Source: JAJYKC01 sp963823105
Lineage (GTDB): Bacteria > Acidobacteriota > Terriglobia > Bryobacterales > Bryobacteraceae
NCBI GenBank assembly: GCA_963823105.1
Contig: CAWGKC010000003.1
Coordinates: 1-64,000, forward strand
Reading direction: 5' to 3'
Length of the DNA stretch: 64,000 nucleotides
Below are positions 55,577 to 64,000 of the stretch, in pieces. A program made the translations under genes and the position numbers. Each line of letters starts with the position of its first letter. Positions within the stretch are counted from its first letter, which is position 1. Below the pieces are notes generated by a model, which saw only the letters and a list, made by a program, of their open reading frames with translations, did no database searches and was not told the DNA's origin.

Positions 55577-58500
55577 TTACGGGGCAAAATAGCCGTTGAG
55601 ATCCAAAATGAGGTCCGTGGCATTCGTGGCAAAGGCGTTGATAGCGCCGTTGGCGGCCGGGACAATGGCGGCATTCGAGGTGACAGCGCCATCGTAGGCA
55701 TTGAGTGTGGACACCGGCGGCTGCGGCGCGCCGGCGGCCCATAGGGAGAGATAGCCGAGGAAGCCTTGGGGCACCACAGTGGCGTTAACAGAATACGCGT
55801 TGGCGACCGGGATGTGGCAGGCTCCTCCCGGGAGCGGGAATGCACGTTGGCCGTCGATGCTGGGAGAACCGAACAATCCGGGCGTGTTGCGGGTATCGAC
55901 AACGCGGCAAGGAGGGATGCCGTAGAAGGCGAGGGCTCCGGGAGCGGGCAGAGCGAAGTATCCATTCACATCGATCAACACGTCCGTGGCGTTGCTTGCC
56001 AACAGACTCACTTGGCCCGTGGCTCCCCCGGAAGTGAAGGCCGCGTTGGCGGTGATCGTACCGGTGGGGGCGTTTAGGTTTGAGACGCCCGGCCAGGAGG
56101 CGCCGGCCGGCCACGCTGAAAGGAATCCGAGCGGTCCTTGAGGCAGCGCGGTTAGGTTCAGCGAGAATGCGGTTGCGTTTGGAGGAACTCCGCAGTATCC
56201 GGCAACCGGAAAATTTCGAACTTGGCCGGCGGATAGATGGGGACCGCCAAACGGGCCATCGGCGTTGCGAGTGTCGGCGATGCGGCAAGGCTCGATCGGG
56301 TAGAAGGACGATGAGCCCGAGGTCCCCCGCGCGACGAAGTAGCCTTGTATGTCGATAATGAGATCGGTGACGCCGAGGGATTGGGCGCTGATCGCGCCGG
56401 CGGAACCGGCCGCGATCAGCGCGAAATTGGCTTTAACTCTGCCGTCCAAGGAATTCAAGGTGGAGACTTCGCCGGGCTGCTGGCCGGTTGGCCAAAGCGT
56501 AAGATAGCCAAGTTGCCCTTGGGGAACGACGGTTACGTTGAGCGCGTAGGCTTGAGCGGTGGTGGGAATGCCACAGGCTCCAGCGGGTATCGCGAAAGAG
56601 CGCGGCGTGAGGGAAGATAACGTTGGGCCGCCGAAGGGACCAGGCGGTTGCCGCGTGTCGACCACCCGGCAAGGTCCGGTCAGAACGAATTCTAGTCCAA
56701 GCCCGGGTGGGATTGCGAAGCCGGTTTGATAGCTGGACGCGAATGCCTCCAGCGGACCCATGGCAGGAGGAACGAGGCCCCCTTGCTCGGGGAAGTTGTT
56801 AGAAGCGGTCTGGCCGGACACATAGACGTTGCCGAAACCGTCGAGAGCGACACCGTTTATGGCGTCGTTGGCGAGCCCGCCGAGGTAGGTGGCGAACTGC
56901 AAAGCGCTCCCGTCTGGGCTGAGTTGGAGCACGAAGCCATCGACCCCTCCGGCGAGGGCGGCCTGATTCGGATTGACGGTCGGTAAATCCCAGGAACCCG
57001 TTTGGCCGCCGACGTAGGCGGCTCCAAAGCCGTCGACAGCGAGGGCATTGGCGAAATCGTAACCGCTTCCCCCGAGGTAGGTGCTGTAGACGAGCACCGA
57101 GTTTATGGGGTCCAGTTTAGCGACAAACAAGTCGGTTCCGTAAGGGTGGGGCGACTGGAGGGAGTTGACCGTGGGGAAGTCTTGCGACGGAGTGGTGCCC
57201 GCCAGATAGATGTTACCCAAGGCATCGACTGCGGCGCCGGAGGCACCCTCCGGCAGCGACGGGCTACCCAATGATCCTCCCAGGTACGTACCAAACAGAA
57301 GCGCGCCAGTGGGACTGAGCTTCACGGCGAACGCGTCCTCGCCGCCGGCGTTATGGGACTGAACGGGGAATGCCACCGGAAAATTAGTGGAGTAAGTGGA
57401 ACCGGCGACGATCATGTTGGCGCTCAAGTCGACGGCGATCGCAGCGGCATGATCCTGGCCGTTGCCCCCTAGGTAGGATGAGTAGGCGACCACTCCCGAC
57501 GGAGAATAAACCGTCACAAATGCGTCCTGCGCGCCGGCGTATGCGCTTTGGGCGGGCAAATAGGTAGGAAAGTCGGACGACTGGGTGTCTCCGGTGACAT
57601 AGACGTTTCCGAGCGGCGATACCGCGACGGCGTACCCTGAATCCGTTCCGCTCCCGCCGAGATAGGTGGAGAAGATCAATGCGTCACCGGCGGAGCTGAG
57701 TTTCGTTACGAAGGCGTCCTGCCCGGCACCCCCGCGAAGCGAGGACTGGGAGGCTGAAGCCACGGGGAAATTGGGCGATTGCGTCCATCCGGTTACCGTC
57801 GCCTCGCCCGACGCATCGACGGCGATTCCGAAGGCGAGGTCGTCCTGGCTTCCTCCAAGGAAAGTGGCGTAGAGGAGGGCATTGCCGGAAGGATTGAGCT
57901 TGAGGACGAAAGCGTCGATTTCGCCGCCGAAAGCGGGCTGGAAGGGGTTTGCCAGCGGGAAGTCAGCGGAATCCGTCCAGCCGGCCACATAAACGTTGCC
58001 CGAGGGATCGCTGGCGATGGCCGTCGCGGCATTGTCGTGACCGCCGCCCATAACGGCGCTGTATGTCAGGACGGGATCGATGATCAGCGGGAGATCGGGA
58101 TCGTATGCGGCCAGTTTGAAACGCACGTCCCCGTTCGCTCCCAGGCGGAACGATGCCGGAACGATCCGGGAGGTTCCGTCGACGACCTGAAAAACGAGCG
58201 GAGGCGGCTCCCGGCCTTCGAAGCGCCCGGCTCGGATGACCAATCCGCCATCCCGATCGACGGAGAGAGACGCGCCTGAATACTGGAGAAGAATGCGTTG
58301 CGGCCGGGCGTGCGGCGCGACCACGAACTGGTGCTTAAACTGGGACGAGTCCGTGGAAAAGAGGAGATCGATTCCCGGATAAAGGCCGGGATAGCGCACA
58401 GCGGAGAAGAGCGGAGAGCCGGGCTGCGCCGCGGGCCCGGAGGCTCCGGAAAAGGAGTGAAGTCTCGCGGCAAGGGGCTGTTCACCGATGAGCGGGACGC

Positions 58501-58810
58501 GCCGATTGGCACCCGCCAGGCGCATCTCGAAGCGCTCTCCTCCGGTGCGGAAAACGATCCGATCGGGAAATAGGCGGGCCGATAAAGATGGCGACCAAGC
58601 GACGAAGCAGGCCGCATCGGGCCCACCGTAGCGGTTGGGAACGAAGAAGGAGGGCAAGTGCAATCCCGAGGAGCTCGCCGAGGCCGCGCCAGAGCTACCC
58701 GCCGAGGCGCAAAGCAGGAGCGCGACGGCGGCGCTCCGCCGCGACCAGCGGGACCTGGCGCTCTTGGACGCTTTACAACGTCGCGAACGAGAGACGAAGG
58801 ATACGGACAT
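55577..58810 (-). CDS. Exported SBBP-repeat beta-propeller with three C-terminal modules
   Basis: About 1077 residues from Met 58810, signal peptide ending near SSGAASAS. Residues about 30-290 form an N-terminal beta domain (RLFPDRIVFRTGGERFEMRL). Seven SBBP repeats follow, each with TYLGGSG.D.A..IAVD..GN.YV.G.T.S.DFP and DAFV.KLSP (about 300-740). Three C-terminal modules of about 110 residues each start CRVVDTR/CRIADTR, contain FGGP or FGSP and a LGYLTLWP-like strand, and end LIIDIQGYF, VLIDVNGYF and LILDLNGYF. Typical of large acidobacterial surface proteins. The further-upstream Met at 58888 precedes the signal and is less likely. Confidence 0.9.
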   Translation of the reverse strand: MSVSFVSRSRRCKASKSARSRWSRRSAAVALLLCASAGSSGAASASSSGLHLPSFFVPNRYGGPDAACFVAWSPSLSARLFPDRIVFRTGGERFEMRLAGANRRVPLIGEQPLAARLHSFSGASGPAAQPGSPLFSAVRYPGLYPGIDLLFSTDSSQFKHQFVVAPHARPQRILLQYSGASLSVDRDGGLVIRAGRFEGREPPPLVFQVVDGTSRIVPASFRLGANGDVRFKLAAYDPDLPLIIDPVLTYSAVMGGGHDNAATAIASDPSGNVYVAGWTDSADFPLANPFQPAFGGEIDAFVLKLNPSGNALLYATFLGGSQDDLAFGIAVDASGEATVTGWTQSPNFPVASASQSSLRGGAGQDAFVTKLSSAGDALIFSTYLGGSGTDSGYAVAVSPLGNVYVTGDTQSSDFPTYLPAQSAYAGAQDAFVTVYSPSGVVAYSSYLGGNGQDHAAAIAVDLSANMIVAGSTYSTNFPVAFPVQSHNAGGEDAFAVKLSPTGALLFGTYLGGSLGSPSLPEGASGAAVDALGNIYLAGTTPSQDFPTVNSLQSPHPYGTDLFVAKLDPINSVLVYSTYLGGSGYDFANALAVDGFGAAYVGGQTGSWDLPTVNPNQAALAGGVDGFVLQLSPDGSALQFATYLGGLANDAINGVALDGFGNVYVSGQTASNNFPEQGGLVPPAMGPLEAFASSYQTGFAIPPGLGLEFVLTGPCRVVDTRQPPGPFGGPTLSSLTPRSFAIPAGACGIPTTAQAYALNVTVVPQGQLGYLTLWPTGQQPGEVSTLNSLDGRVKANFALIAAGSAGAISAQSLGVTDLIIDIQGYFVARGTSGSSSFYPIEPCRIADTRNADGPFGGPHLSAGQVRNFPVAGYCGVPPNATAFSLNLTALPQGPLGFLSAWPAGASWPGVSNLNAPTGTITANAAFTSGGATGQVSLLASNATDVLIDVNGYFALPAPGALAFYGIPPCRVVDTRNTPGLFGSPSIDGQRAFPLPGGACHIPVANAYSVNATVVPQGFLGYLSLWAAGAPQPPVSTLNAYDGAVTSNAAIVPAANGAINAFATNATDLILDLNGYFAP

Positions 58811-58910
58811 GGCCTCATAAAGAAGTGTCAGGTGCGCGGAAAGCTCTCTCTTCGAAGGGCGCGCTGGAATACGCGCGGCTGCGAGCATAATAGGCGTAGG
58901 GCGTCATGTC

Positions 58911-59801
58911 ATGAGGCTGCACGGATGGATGTGGGCGGTCGCGGCGCTGGTTTCCGGCTTGATGGGGACGGCCGGGGGCGAGACGTTGGGATCCGTGTTG
59001 GCAGACCACGGAGTGCCGGAGAATCGCTTTTCGGAGGTGGAGGGGCGGCTGGCAATCACGAGTTATGCCGTGTCAACGGGCGGGTCGATTTTTCTTCTCG
59101 CTTACTACGAGGACGATGGATCGGGCAGGCTTCCGCGGCGGATGCACGTTTTTCGTTTCGACAGGGCGAGCGGGCGTTCGAAGCAGGCGGTTCTTCGCGG
59201 GAGAGAGTTCGAGATGACGGCGGTGATGGATCAACTTCCGGATTCTTGTCTTGGCTCCGCGATCGGTATCTCCGAACAAAATGGACTGATCGGGATCGAC
59301 ACGCATCTCAGTCCTTCGGCAGGATGCGTCTTGTTTTTGACTTCGGATCTCGGCTGGAAGGCGGCATTGCCAGGGACGCTTTTGGCGCGGCTGAGAAGTG
59401 AAATGATTCTTCGAGGCAACACCGTTCACTTCGCTCCGACGGAGCCGGGGAGTTTGGGGATCTTCGATCCCGAGCGGATGCAACTCACGCCCGTTTATCC
59501 AACCGATGGAGACGCGGAACGGAGAGAGTTTTCAAAGCTTTTGAAAGAACATTTGCCGAGCGAAGCGTGGTGCCGGGAATCCAACAACGCCTGCGATCCA
59601 ACGAGTTTCACGGTCAACTTTCTGAATGTGAGGACCGACCCGGCGCGGAATGCGTTTTCGTTCGACGCACAGATGGTCCCGGATGGGTTTGGCAAGGACG
59701 CGGACGCGGCGATCCGGGCGCGGACGGTGCATTATGAATGCGCTCAGAAAGATGGCCGGTGGGTGCTTGTGATAGGATTCCAGGCGGTGAAGCGGTCTTG
59801 A
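58911..59801 (+). CDS. Exported protein of unknown function
   Basis: 296 residues with a signal peptide (MRLHGWMWAVAALVSGLMGT, cut after GG or AGG). The body contains GRLAITSYAVSTGGSIFLLA, YYEDDGSGRLPRRMHVFRFD, GLIGIDTHLSPSAGCVLFLT and a late WCRESNNACDP, with two probable disulfide pairs. No family recognised; a propeller-like sensor domain is conceivable. Its stop overlaps a TTG that probably begins the next gene (TTGA). Confidence 0.65.
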   Translation: MRLHGWMWAVAALVSGLMGTAGGETLGSVLADHGVPENRFSEVEGRLAITSYAVSTGGSIFLLAYYEDDGSGRLPRRMHVFRFDRASGRSKQAVLRGREFEMTAVMDQLPDSCLGSAIGISEQNGLIGIDTHLSPSAGCVLFLTSDLGWKAALPGTLLARLRSEMILRGNTVHFAPTEPGSLGIFDPERMQLTPVYPTDGDAERREFSKLLKEHLPSEAWCRESNNACDPTSFTVNFLNVRTDPARNAFSFDAQMVPDGFGKDADAAIRARTVHYECAQKDGRWVLVIGFQAVKRS

Positions 59802-61068
59802 TTGTTGGCGATGGGATTTTCACCGCCGAGGAGAAGCGGCGGGCGCTGGAGGCGGTGGTAGGGAGCGGCGGGTTTGCGCGCAGCGATCAACTGAAGCGGT
59901 TTCTGCGGTACATCTGCGAGATGGAGATCGCGGGGCGCCGGCACGAGATCAGCGAGTATATGATCGGGACGGAGGCGCTGGGGCGGCCGGCGGGGTATGC
60001 GCCGGGGGACGATTCGTCGGTGCGGAGCCGGGCGTATGCGCTGCGGCAGAAGCTGGCGGAATATTACGAGACGGAGAATCCGGGGGCGGAGATCCGGATC
60101 GAGTTGCGCAAAGGGTGCTACACGCCTTACTTCGTGGCGGGGACGGAGGCGGCGGACGCGTCGGGCCGATGCCGGCGGCGCCGCGCGGGCGGAAATGGAA
60201 TTGGAACTGGGCGGTGTTGGCGGGGGCGTTGGTGGCGCTGGCGGCGGCGGCGCTGGTGGCGCGGGCGCCGGAACATAGGGTAGACGCGGCGCTGCGGGAG
60301 GCTTGGGGGCCGCTGCTGGGGGCCGATGCTAATCCGGTGGTTTGCATCGCGACGCCGGCGGTGATGATTTTGAAATCGTACCGGGATGGGACGGTGCCGC
60401 CGCAGCCGCACGCGATGCCGGTGCCGGAGGAAGTGGCGGCGTGGTATGCGGGGCAGAGAGGGGGAATCGGCGATCGCAAGGTTTACATGCAGACGACGGT
60501 GAACGACGCATTGCTGGGGGATTCGATGGCGGCAGCGACGGCGGTTCGGGTGCTGGCGGGCGCGGGCGAAGCGGTGACGGTGCTGCCGGAAGGGGGGTTG
60601 CGGCCGCTGGCGCTGCGGGGGAGGAATGTGGTGCTGATCGGGTCGCCGGGCTACAGCAAGTACGCGGCGCGGATTCTGGCGACCATGCCGTTTTCAGTTT
60701 ATTACGACGCAGCGAAGGAACAAGAGGTGATCGCGGACGCGTCGCCCGAGAGCGGGCCGAGGCGGGAGTTCGTGCCTAAGATGGACGGGGCGGGGCAATT
60801 GCAGGACGCGTACGGATTGTTGACGGTGGTTCCGAGCCAGGACGGAGCGGCGAGGAAGGTTGTGCTGTCGGGGATCACGTCGGCGGGGACGCAGGCGGCG
60901 ATGGAGTATTTCGCTTCGGCGGCGAGCTTGCGCGATTTGAAGGCGCGGTTCGCGCGCGAGGGTTATAAGACGATGCCGGCGGCGTATCAGGTAGTGGTGC
61001 ATTGCGGGCTGGACGGGACGCTGGCGCTGAACTGGACTTACGCGGCGCATGCGGTGGCGCGGAAGTAA
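59798..61068 (+). CDS. Membrane sensor/regulator with N-terminal winged-helix domain (one frameshift)
   Basis: About 423 codons. The first frame has FTAEEKRRALEAVVGSGGFA, LKRFLRYICEMEIAGRRHEI, SEYMIGTEALGR, DDSSVRSRAYALRQKLAEYY and IRIELRKGCYTPYF, an N-terminal domain frequent in acidobacterial signalling proteins that resembles a transcriptional-regulator winged helix. After a shift near 60165 come a transmembrane helix (NWAVLAGALVALAAAALVAR) and a periplasmic domain of about 280 residues (VVLIGSPGYSKYAARIL, VVPSQDGAARKVVLSG, MEYFASAASLRDLK). Start TTG 59798 overlaps the previous stop. Confidence 0.65.
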
Positions 61069-61081
61069 AGAGAGGGACTCC

Positions 61082-62335
61082 ATGCACGAGTACACGAGAA
61101 GGGGCCTGTTGAAGGGGGCGGCGGGGGCTTTCGCGCTGCCGGCTTTATCTGCGGCGGTGCAGGAGACGACTTCGCCCCATCAACGGCCGAAGCTGAAGAT
61201 CACCGATGTGCGGACGGCGGAAGTGATGGTGCATGGGCCGCAGACGCACGTGCGGGTTTATACGGATCAGGGGATTTACGGGCACGGGGAATCGACGGAC
61301 GCGTCGGTGGGGACGGCGGCGTTGGCGAGGAGTTTTAGACGGTTTCTAATTGGGCAGGATCCGCTGAATATCGACGCGCTGTGGGAGCGGTTGCGAACGG
61401 CGGGGATCTTCGCGGGGGCGCAAGGCGGGCAGTACATCACGGCGCTGACGGGAGTGGAGATCGCGCTGTGGGATTTGGCGGGGAAGGCGCTGGGGCTGCC
61501 CATTTATCAATTGATGGGCGGGAAGTTTCGCGACCGGGTGAGGATGTACTGCGACTCGGACATGGAGGATCCGACGGGGGCGGAGGCGGACCGGAAGCTG
61601 CCGTGGATTCAGGCGCAGGGGTTCACGGCGATGAAGATCGACCTGGACGACGCGCGGGATCCGGCGCGGTTCGATAAGGTGAACTGGACGGCGAGCAACG
61701 GCGAGATCGACCGGATGACGAGCTGGGTGAAGCACGTGCGGGAAGCGATTCCGAAGGAGATGGATTTGGCGGCGGATATGCACGGGCGGTACGACGCCAC
61801 GACGGGCAAGCGGGTGGCGGCGGCGGTGGAACCGTACCGGCTGCTGTGGCTGGAGGAGCCGGTGCCGCCGGAGGATATCGACGCGATGGCGGACATACGG
61901 CGGTCGACGAAGACGCCGATTTGTTGCGGCGAGAATTTGTATATGCGGTGGGGATTCCGCGAGTTACTGGAGAAGCGGGCGGCGGATATTATTATGCCGG
62001 ACATCCAGAAAGTGGGAGGGTTGTCGGAGGCGCGCAAGGTGGCGAACATGGCGCAGGCGTATTACGTTCCGTTCGCGCCGCATTGCGTGGTGTCGCCGAT
62101 CGGGACGATGGCTTCGGCGCATGTGTGCGCGGCGGTGCCGAATTTCCTGGTTTGCGAGTGGCATTGGATCAATCATCTGGATCTATGGAAGGACTTCGCG
62201 AAAGAGGGCGAGATTATCGTGAAGGGGCATGTGACGGTGACGGACCGGCCGGGGATTGGAGTGGAGATGAACGAGGCGGCGGCGCGGAAGGCGCAGATTC
62301 CGGGGACGCCGTGGTTTGAGGAGAGAAAGGCATGA
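61082..62335 (+). CDS. Enolase-superfamily sugar-acid dehydratase/racemase, Tat-exported
   Basis: 417 residues. A Tat signal (TRRGLLKGAAGAFALPALSA) precedes the mandelate-racemase fold: ITDVRTAEVMVHGPQTHVRV, TALTGVEIALWDLAGKALGL, PIYQLMGGKFRDRVRMY, the catalytic lysine region AQGFTAMKIDLDDARD, metal ligands in MDLAADMHGRYD, LLWLEEPVPPEDID and CCGENLYMRWGF, and the His region VPFAPHCVVSPIGT. These fit mandelate-racemase-like acid-sugar dehydratases. Its ATGA junction with the RraA-like gene suggests they act together on a sugar acid. Confidence 0.9.
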   Translation: MHEYTRRGLLKGAAGAFALPALSAAVQETTSPHQRPKLKITDVRTAEVMVHGPQTHVRVYTDQGIYGHGESTDASVGTAALARSFRRFLIGQDPLNIDALWERLRTAGIFAGAQGGQYITALTGVEIALWDLAGKALGLPIYQLMGGKFRDRVRMYCDSDMEDPTGAEADRKLPWIQAQGFTAMKIDLDDARDPARFDKVNWTASNGEIDRMTSWVKHVREAIPKEMDLAADMHGRYDATTGKRVAAAVEPYRLLWLEEPVPPEDIDAMADIRRSTKTPICCGENLYMRWGFRELLEKRAADIIMPDIQKVGGLSEARKVANMAQAYYVPFAPHCVVSPIGTMASAHVCAAVPNFLVCEWHWINHLDLWKDFAKEGEIIVKGHVTVTDRPGIGVEMNEAAARKAQIPGTPWFEERKA

Positions 62336-63279
62336 GGAGGGCGGCGGTTTTCGTTGCGGCGATGGCGGCGGCGCCGTGGGCTTATGCGGCGCAGGGATTT
62401 TTCACGCCGGAGGACGTGATCGCGTACACGCCGGATTGGCATGGGGAGCGCTTCGCCGACGGGCGGCCGAAGGTGCCGGACGCGATTCTGGACCGGATGA
62501 AGCGGGTGACGCTGGAAGAAGCGTGGGCGGTGGTGGAGGGCGCGGGCTTCATGCACCAATATGAGGACGGGTGGCTGGCGATCCGCAAGGGGCAGGTTTT
62601 GGTGGGGCGGGCGTTGACGGCGGAGTGGATGCCGGGACGGCCGGATATTCAAAAAGTGCTGGAGGAAGAGGGGAAGAAGGATCGGCGGATCGGGGCGATG
62701 AACGCGTGGCCGGTGGATATGCTGCAGCCGCGGGACGTTTACGTTTGCGACCATTTTGGGTTGAAGGTGGATGGGCCGTCGATCGGCGATAACGTGGGGA
62801 ACGCAATCTATGCGAAGTCGGGGAACGGGATCGTTTACGACGGGGCGGTGAGGGATATCGAGGGGTTGGAGGAGCTGCCGAACTTTACTTCGTTCGTGCG
62901 GTATTACGATCCGTCGCATCATTATGGGTCGTTGAATTCGGGCAGGCTGTTGAATTCGACGATGGTGAGCATCAATGGGCCAGTGCGGATCGGCCATGCG
63001 ATGGCGATGCCGGGCGATGTGGTGTTGGGGAAGGACGGTGGGGTGATTTTTATTCCGCCGCAGTTGGCGGAGCGGGTGGTGAAGAGCTCGGAGTTGACGC
63101 ATTTGCGGGATGTGTTCGGGCATCGGCGGCTGGAGGAGAAGAAGTATACGGCGGGACAGATCGACGCGCGGTGGACGGAGGCGATCGAGAAGGATTTTAC
63201 GCAGTGGTTGAGGGAGAACGAGGATCGGCTTTCGCTGCCGCGGGCGCAGATCGAGGAGATTTTGAGGGAGCGGAAGTAG
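62332..63279 (+). CDS. Exported RraA/HMG-aldolase-like protein
   Basis: 315 residues, signal peptide MRRAAVFVAAMAAAPWAYA. The RraA-like fold is indicated by LVGRALTAEWMPGRPDIQKV, DMLQPRDVYVCDHFGLKVDG, SIGDNVGNAIYAKSGNGIVY, DGAVRDIEGLEEL, NGPVRIGHAMAMPGDVVLG and VIFIPPQLAERVV. Members are 4-hydroxy-4-methyl-2-oxoglutarate/4-carboxy-4-hydroxy-2-oxoadipate aldolases or RNase E inhibitors; the DG-x-R-D motif (DGAVRD) is that of the aldolases. It overlaps the enolase-superfamily gene by four bases (ATGA). Confidence 0.88.
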   Translation: MRRAAVFVAAMAAAPWAYAAQGFFTPEDVIAYTPDWHGERFADGRPKVPDAILDRMKRVTLEEAWAVVEGAGFMHQYEDGWLAIRKGQVLVGRALTAEWMPGRPDIQKVLEEEGKKDRRIGAMNAWPVDMLQPRDVYVCDHFGLKVDGPSIGDNVGNAIYAKSGNGIVYDGAVRDIEGLEELPNFTSFVRYYDPSHHYGSLNSGRLLNSTMVSINGPVRIGHAMAMPGDVVLGKDGGVIFIPPQLAERVVKSSELTHLRDVFGHRRLEEKKYTAGQIDARWTEAIEKDFTQWLRENEDRLSLPRAQIEEILRERK

Positions 63280-63327
63280 GGGCGCGAAGTGACCGGAATC
63301 GGAATGACAAGCAAACGCAAGAAAATC

Positions 63328-63355
63328 TTTGCATTCGCGAATCAATAGTGATAAT
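63328..63355 (+). promoter_or_regulatory. Possible sigma70-type promoter of the TonB receptor
   Basis: TTTGCA (63328-63333), 16-base spacer, GATAAT (63350-63355). It is within an AT-rich stretch about 180 bases before the receptor start. Acidobacterial promoter consensus is not well defined, so this is tentative. Confidence 0.3.
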
Positions 63356-63532
63356 GTACTACCAAAGAAGGGGTTCCTGCGAGGAATGCCTGTAATTTAA
63401 GGCGTTCGGAGGCGGGTTCCGATTCAATCCGGTTTTTTGGACGGCTACCGGTCGCGGCTGTCGCCCTGCCGGCGAAGTGTACTACGGTTCCGGGCACGCG
63501 AAAAAGAGAACCAAAGAGGGAGGGGAATTTCC

Positions 63533-64000
63533 ATGCCAAGTCGCTCATACTTGCAAACGTTTGCGATGGCGCTGCTGACGGCGTCGATCGGATTCGGCCA
63601 AAGCCAGAATGCCAGTCTGGGAGGCCGGGTGACCGATATATCGGGCGCTGTCGTCCCACAGGCCACGGTGACGATTACGTCCACCGAGCGGAAACTGGGT
63701 TCGACGGTTCAAACGGACGCCGAGGGGCGATATGGTTTTCCGAACCTCCAGCCGGGAACATACGATCTAAGCGTTGCGGCCGCCGGGTTTCACGACTACG
63801 TACAGCATGGGATCGAATTGTCGGCCAATCAGACCGCCCGCGTCGATGCCGGTCTGACGGTTGGCGACGCGGCGACGAAGGTGGAAGTAACGGCGGACGC
63901 TGCGCTGTTGAATGTGGACAACGGCGCGAAGGAAGAAGGCGTGCTGCCGGAGGTGATCAACGCGCTACCTCTGCTGGTTTCCGCCGGAACGCCTCGCAAC
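63533..64000 (+). CDS. TonB-dependent receptor with carboxypeptidase-regulatory N-terminus (5' part)
   Basis: Starts at ATG 63533 behind GAGGGAGGGG and runs off the window end (156 codons visible). A signal peptide (MPSRSYLQTFAMALLTASIG) is followed by ASLGGRVTDISGAVVPQATV, TVQTDAEGRYGFPNLQPGTY and DLSVAAAGFHDYV, the CarboxypepD_reg-like fold, and then LPEVINALPLLV, the plug-domain lead-in. This is the usual Oar/TonB-receptor architecture of Acidobacteria, in which the outer-membrane barrel imports glycans or siderophores. Placed after a sugar-acid enzyme pair, a carbohydrate role is plausible. Confidence 0.9.
   Translation, partial: MPSRSYLQTFAMALLTASIGFGQSQNASLGGRVTDISGAVVPQATVTITSTERKLGSTVQTDAEGRYGFPNLQPGTYDLSVAAAGFHDYVQHGIELSANQTARVDAGLTVGDAATKVEVTADAALLNVDNGAKEEGVLPEVINALPLLVSAGTPRN

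Overview
The window looks like chromosomal DNA of a high-GC acidobacterium, most plausibly from the Solibacter/Bryobacter side of the phylum. The evidence is a set of protein types typical of that group: a duplicated orphan FtsX-type permease (ADOP), an FG-GAP propeller with the Solibacter-type C-terminal domain, an SBBP-repeat propeller with triplicated C-terminal modules, two sortilin/BNR-type propellers, a winged-helix regulator with a C-terminal sensor, and the start of an Oar-like TonB-dependent receptor. This assignment is from gene content only.

Layout. 0-4.4 kb: a lipoprotein propeller, a broken RHS gene, a TonB-C-terminal-like protein and an orphan RHS tip carrying an HELAH zinc-protease motif, all on the minus strand. 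4.5-6.9 kb: ADOP permease. 7-8.2 kb: gene remnant and an 81-bp tandem repeat. 8.3-10.6 kb: class III aminotransferase, methyltransferase and YraN nuclease. 11-20.3 kb, minus strand: EXORDIUM/Phi_1-like secreted protein, histidine-degradation pair hutU-hutI, HigBA-like toxin-antitoxin pair, msrPQ, a LytS/LytR-type two-component pair and an alpha/beta hydrolase. 20.4-22.2 kb: M28 peptidase and tRNA-Ser(GCU). 22.4-29.3 kb: an accessory stretch with a DUF6932/XRE pair and its wrecked second copy, a nitrilase-fold hydrolase, a DUF433/DUF5615 pair between 277-bp direct repeats, a ParE-type toxin remnant with intact antitoxin, and a tRNA 3' fragment touching the fumarase stop codon. 29.3-39 kb: fumarase, HlyD-type adaptor, large sortilin-like propeller, purH diverging from an NAD-type isocitrate dehydrogenase, glycosyltransferase. 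39.3-44.3 kb: PaiB-like protein, MFS transporter and a tightly packed three-gene set built around a BrxC/BrxD-like (DUF2791) ATPase. 44.3-51.7 kb: metal P-type ATPase, AI-2E-type permease, FG-GAP protein, CPBP protease and a non-specific nuclease. 52-55.6 kb: a degraded ECF sigma/DGPF module with propeller, MoaD-like and VOC genes. 55.6-64 kb: SBBP protein, a secreted protein, the sensor-regulator, an enolase-superfamily enzyme with an RraA-like partner, and the start of a TonB-dependent receptor.

How genes work together. hutU and hutI are consecutive steps of histidine catabolism, msrP and msrQ form one periplasmic methionine-sulfoxide repair system, the kinase and LytTR regulator form a signalling pair, and the enolase-superfamily enzyme plus RraA-like protein upstream of a TonB receptor resemble a sugar-acid use locus. 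The best candidate for an undescribed system is the three-gene DUF2791-related operon at 41.3-44.3 kb.

Caveat: many otherwise conserved genes carry single-base frameshifts (RHS, hutI, msrP, msrQ, hydrolase, both propellers, AI-2E permease, sigma factor, MoaD, winged-helix regulator), while long neighbours are intact. Some or all could be sequence errors; each case is marked.
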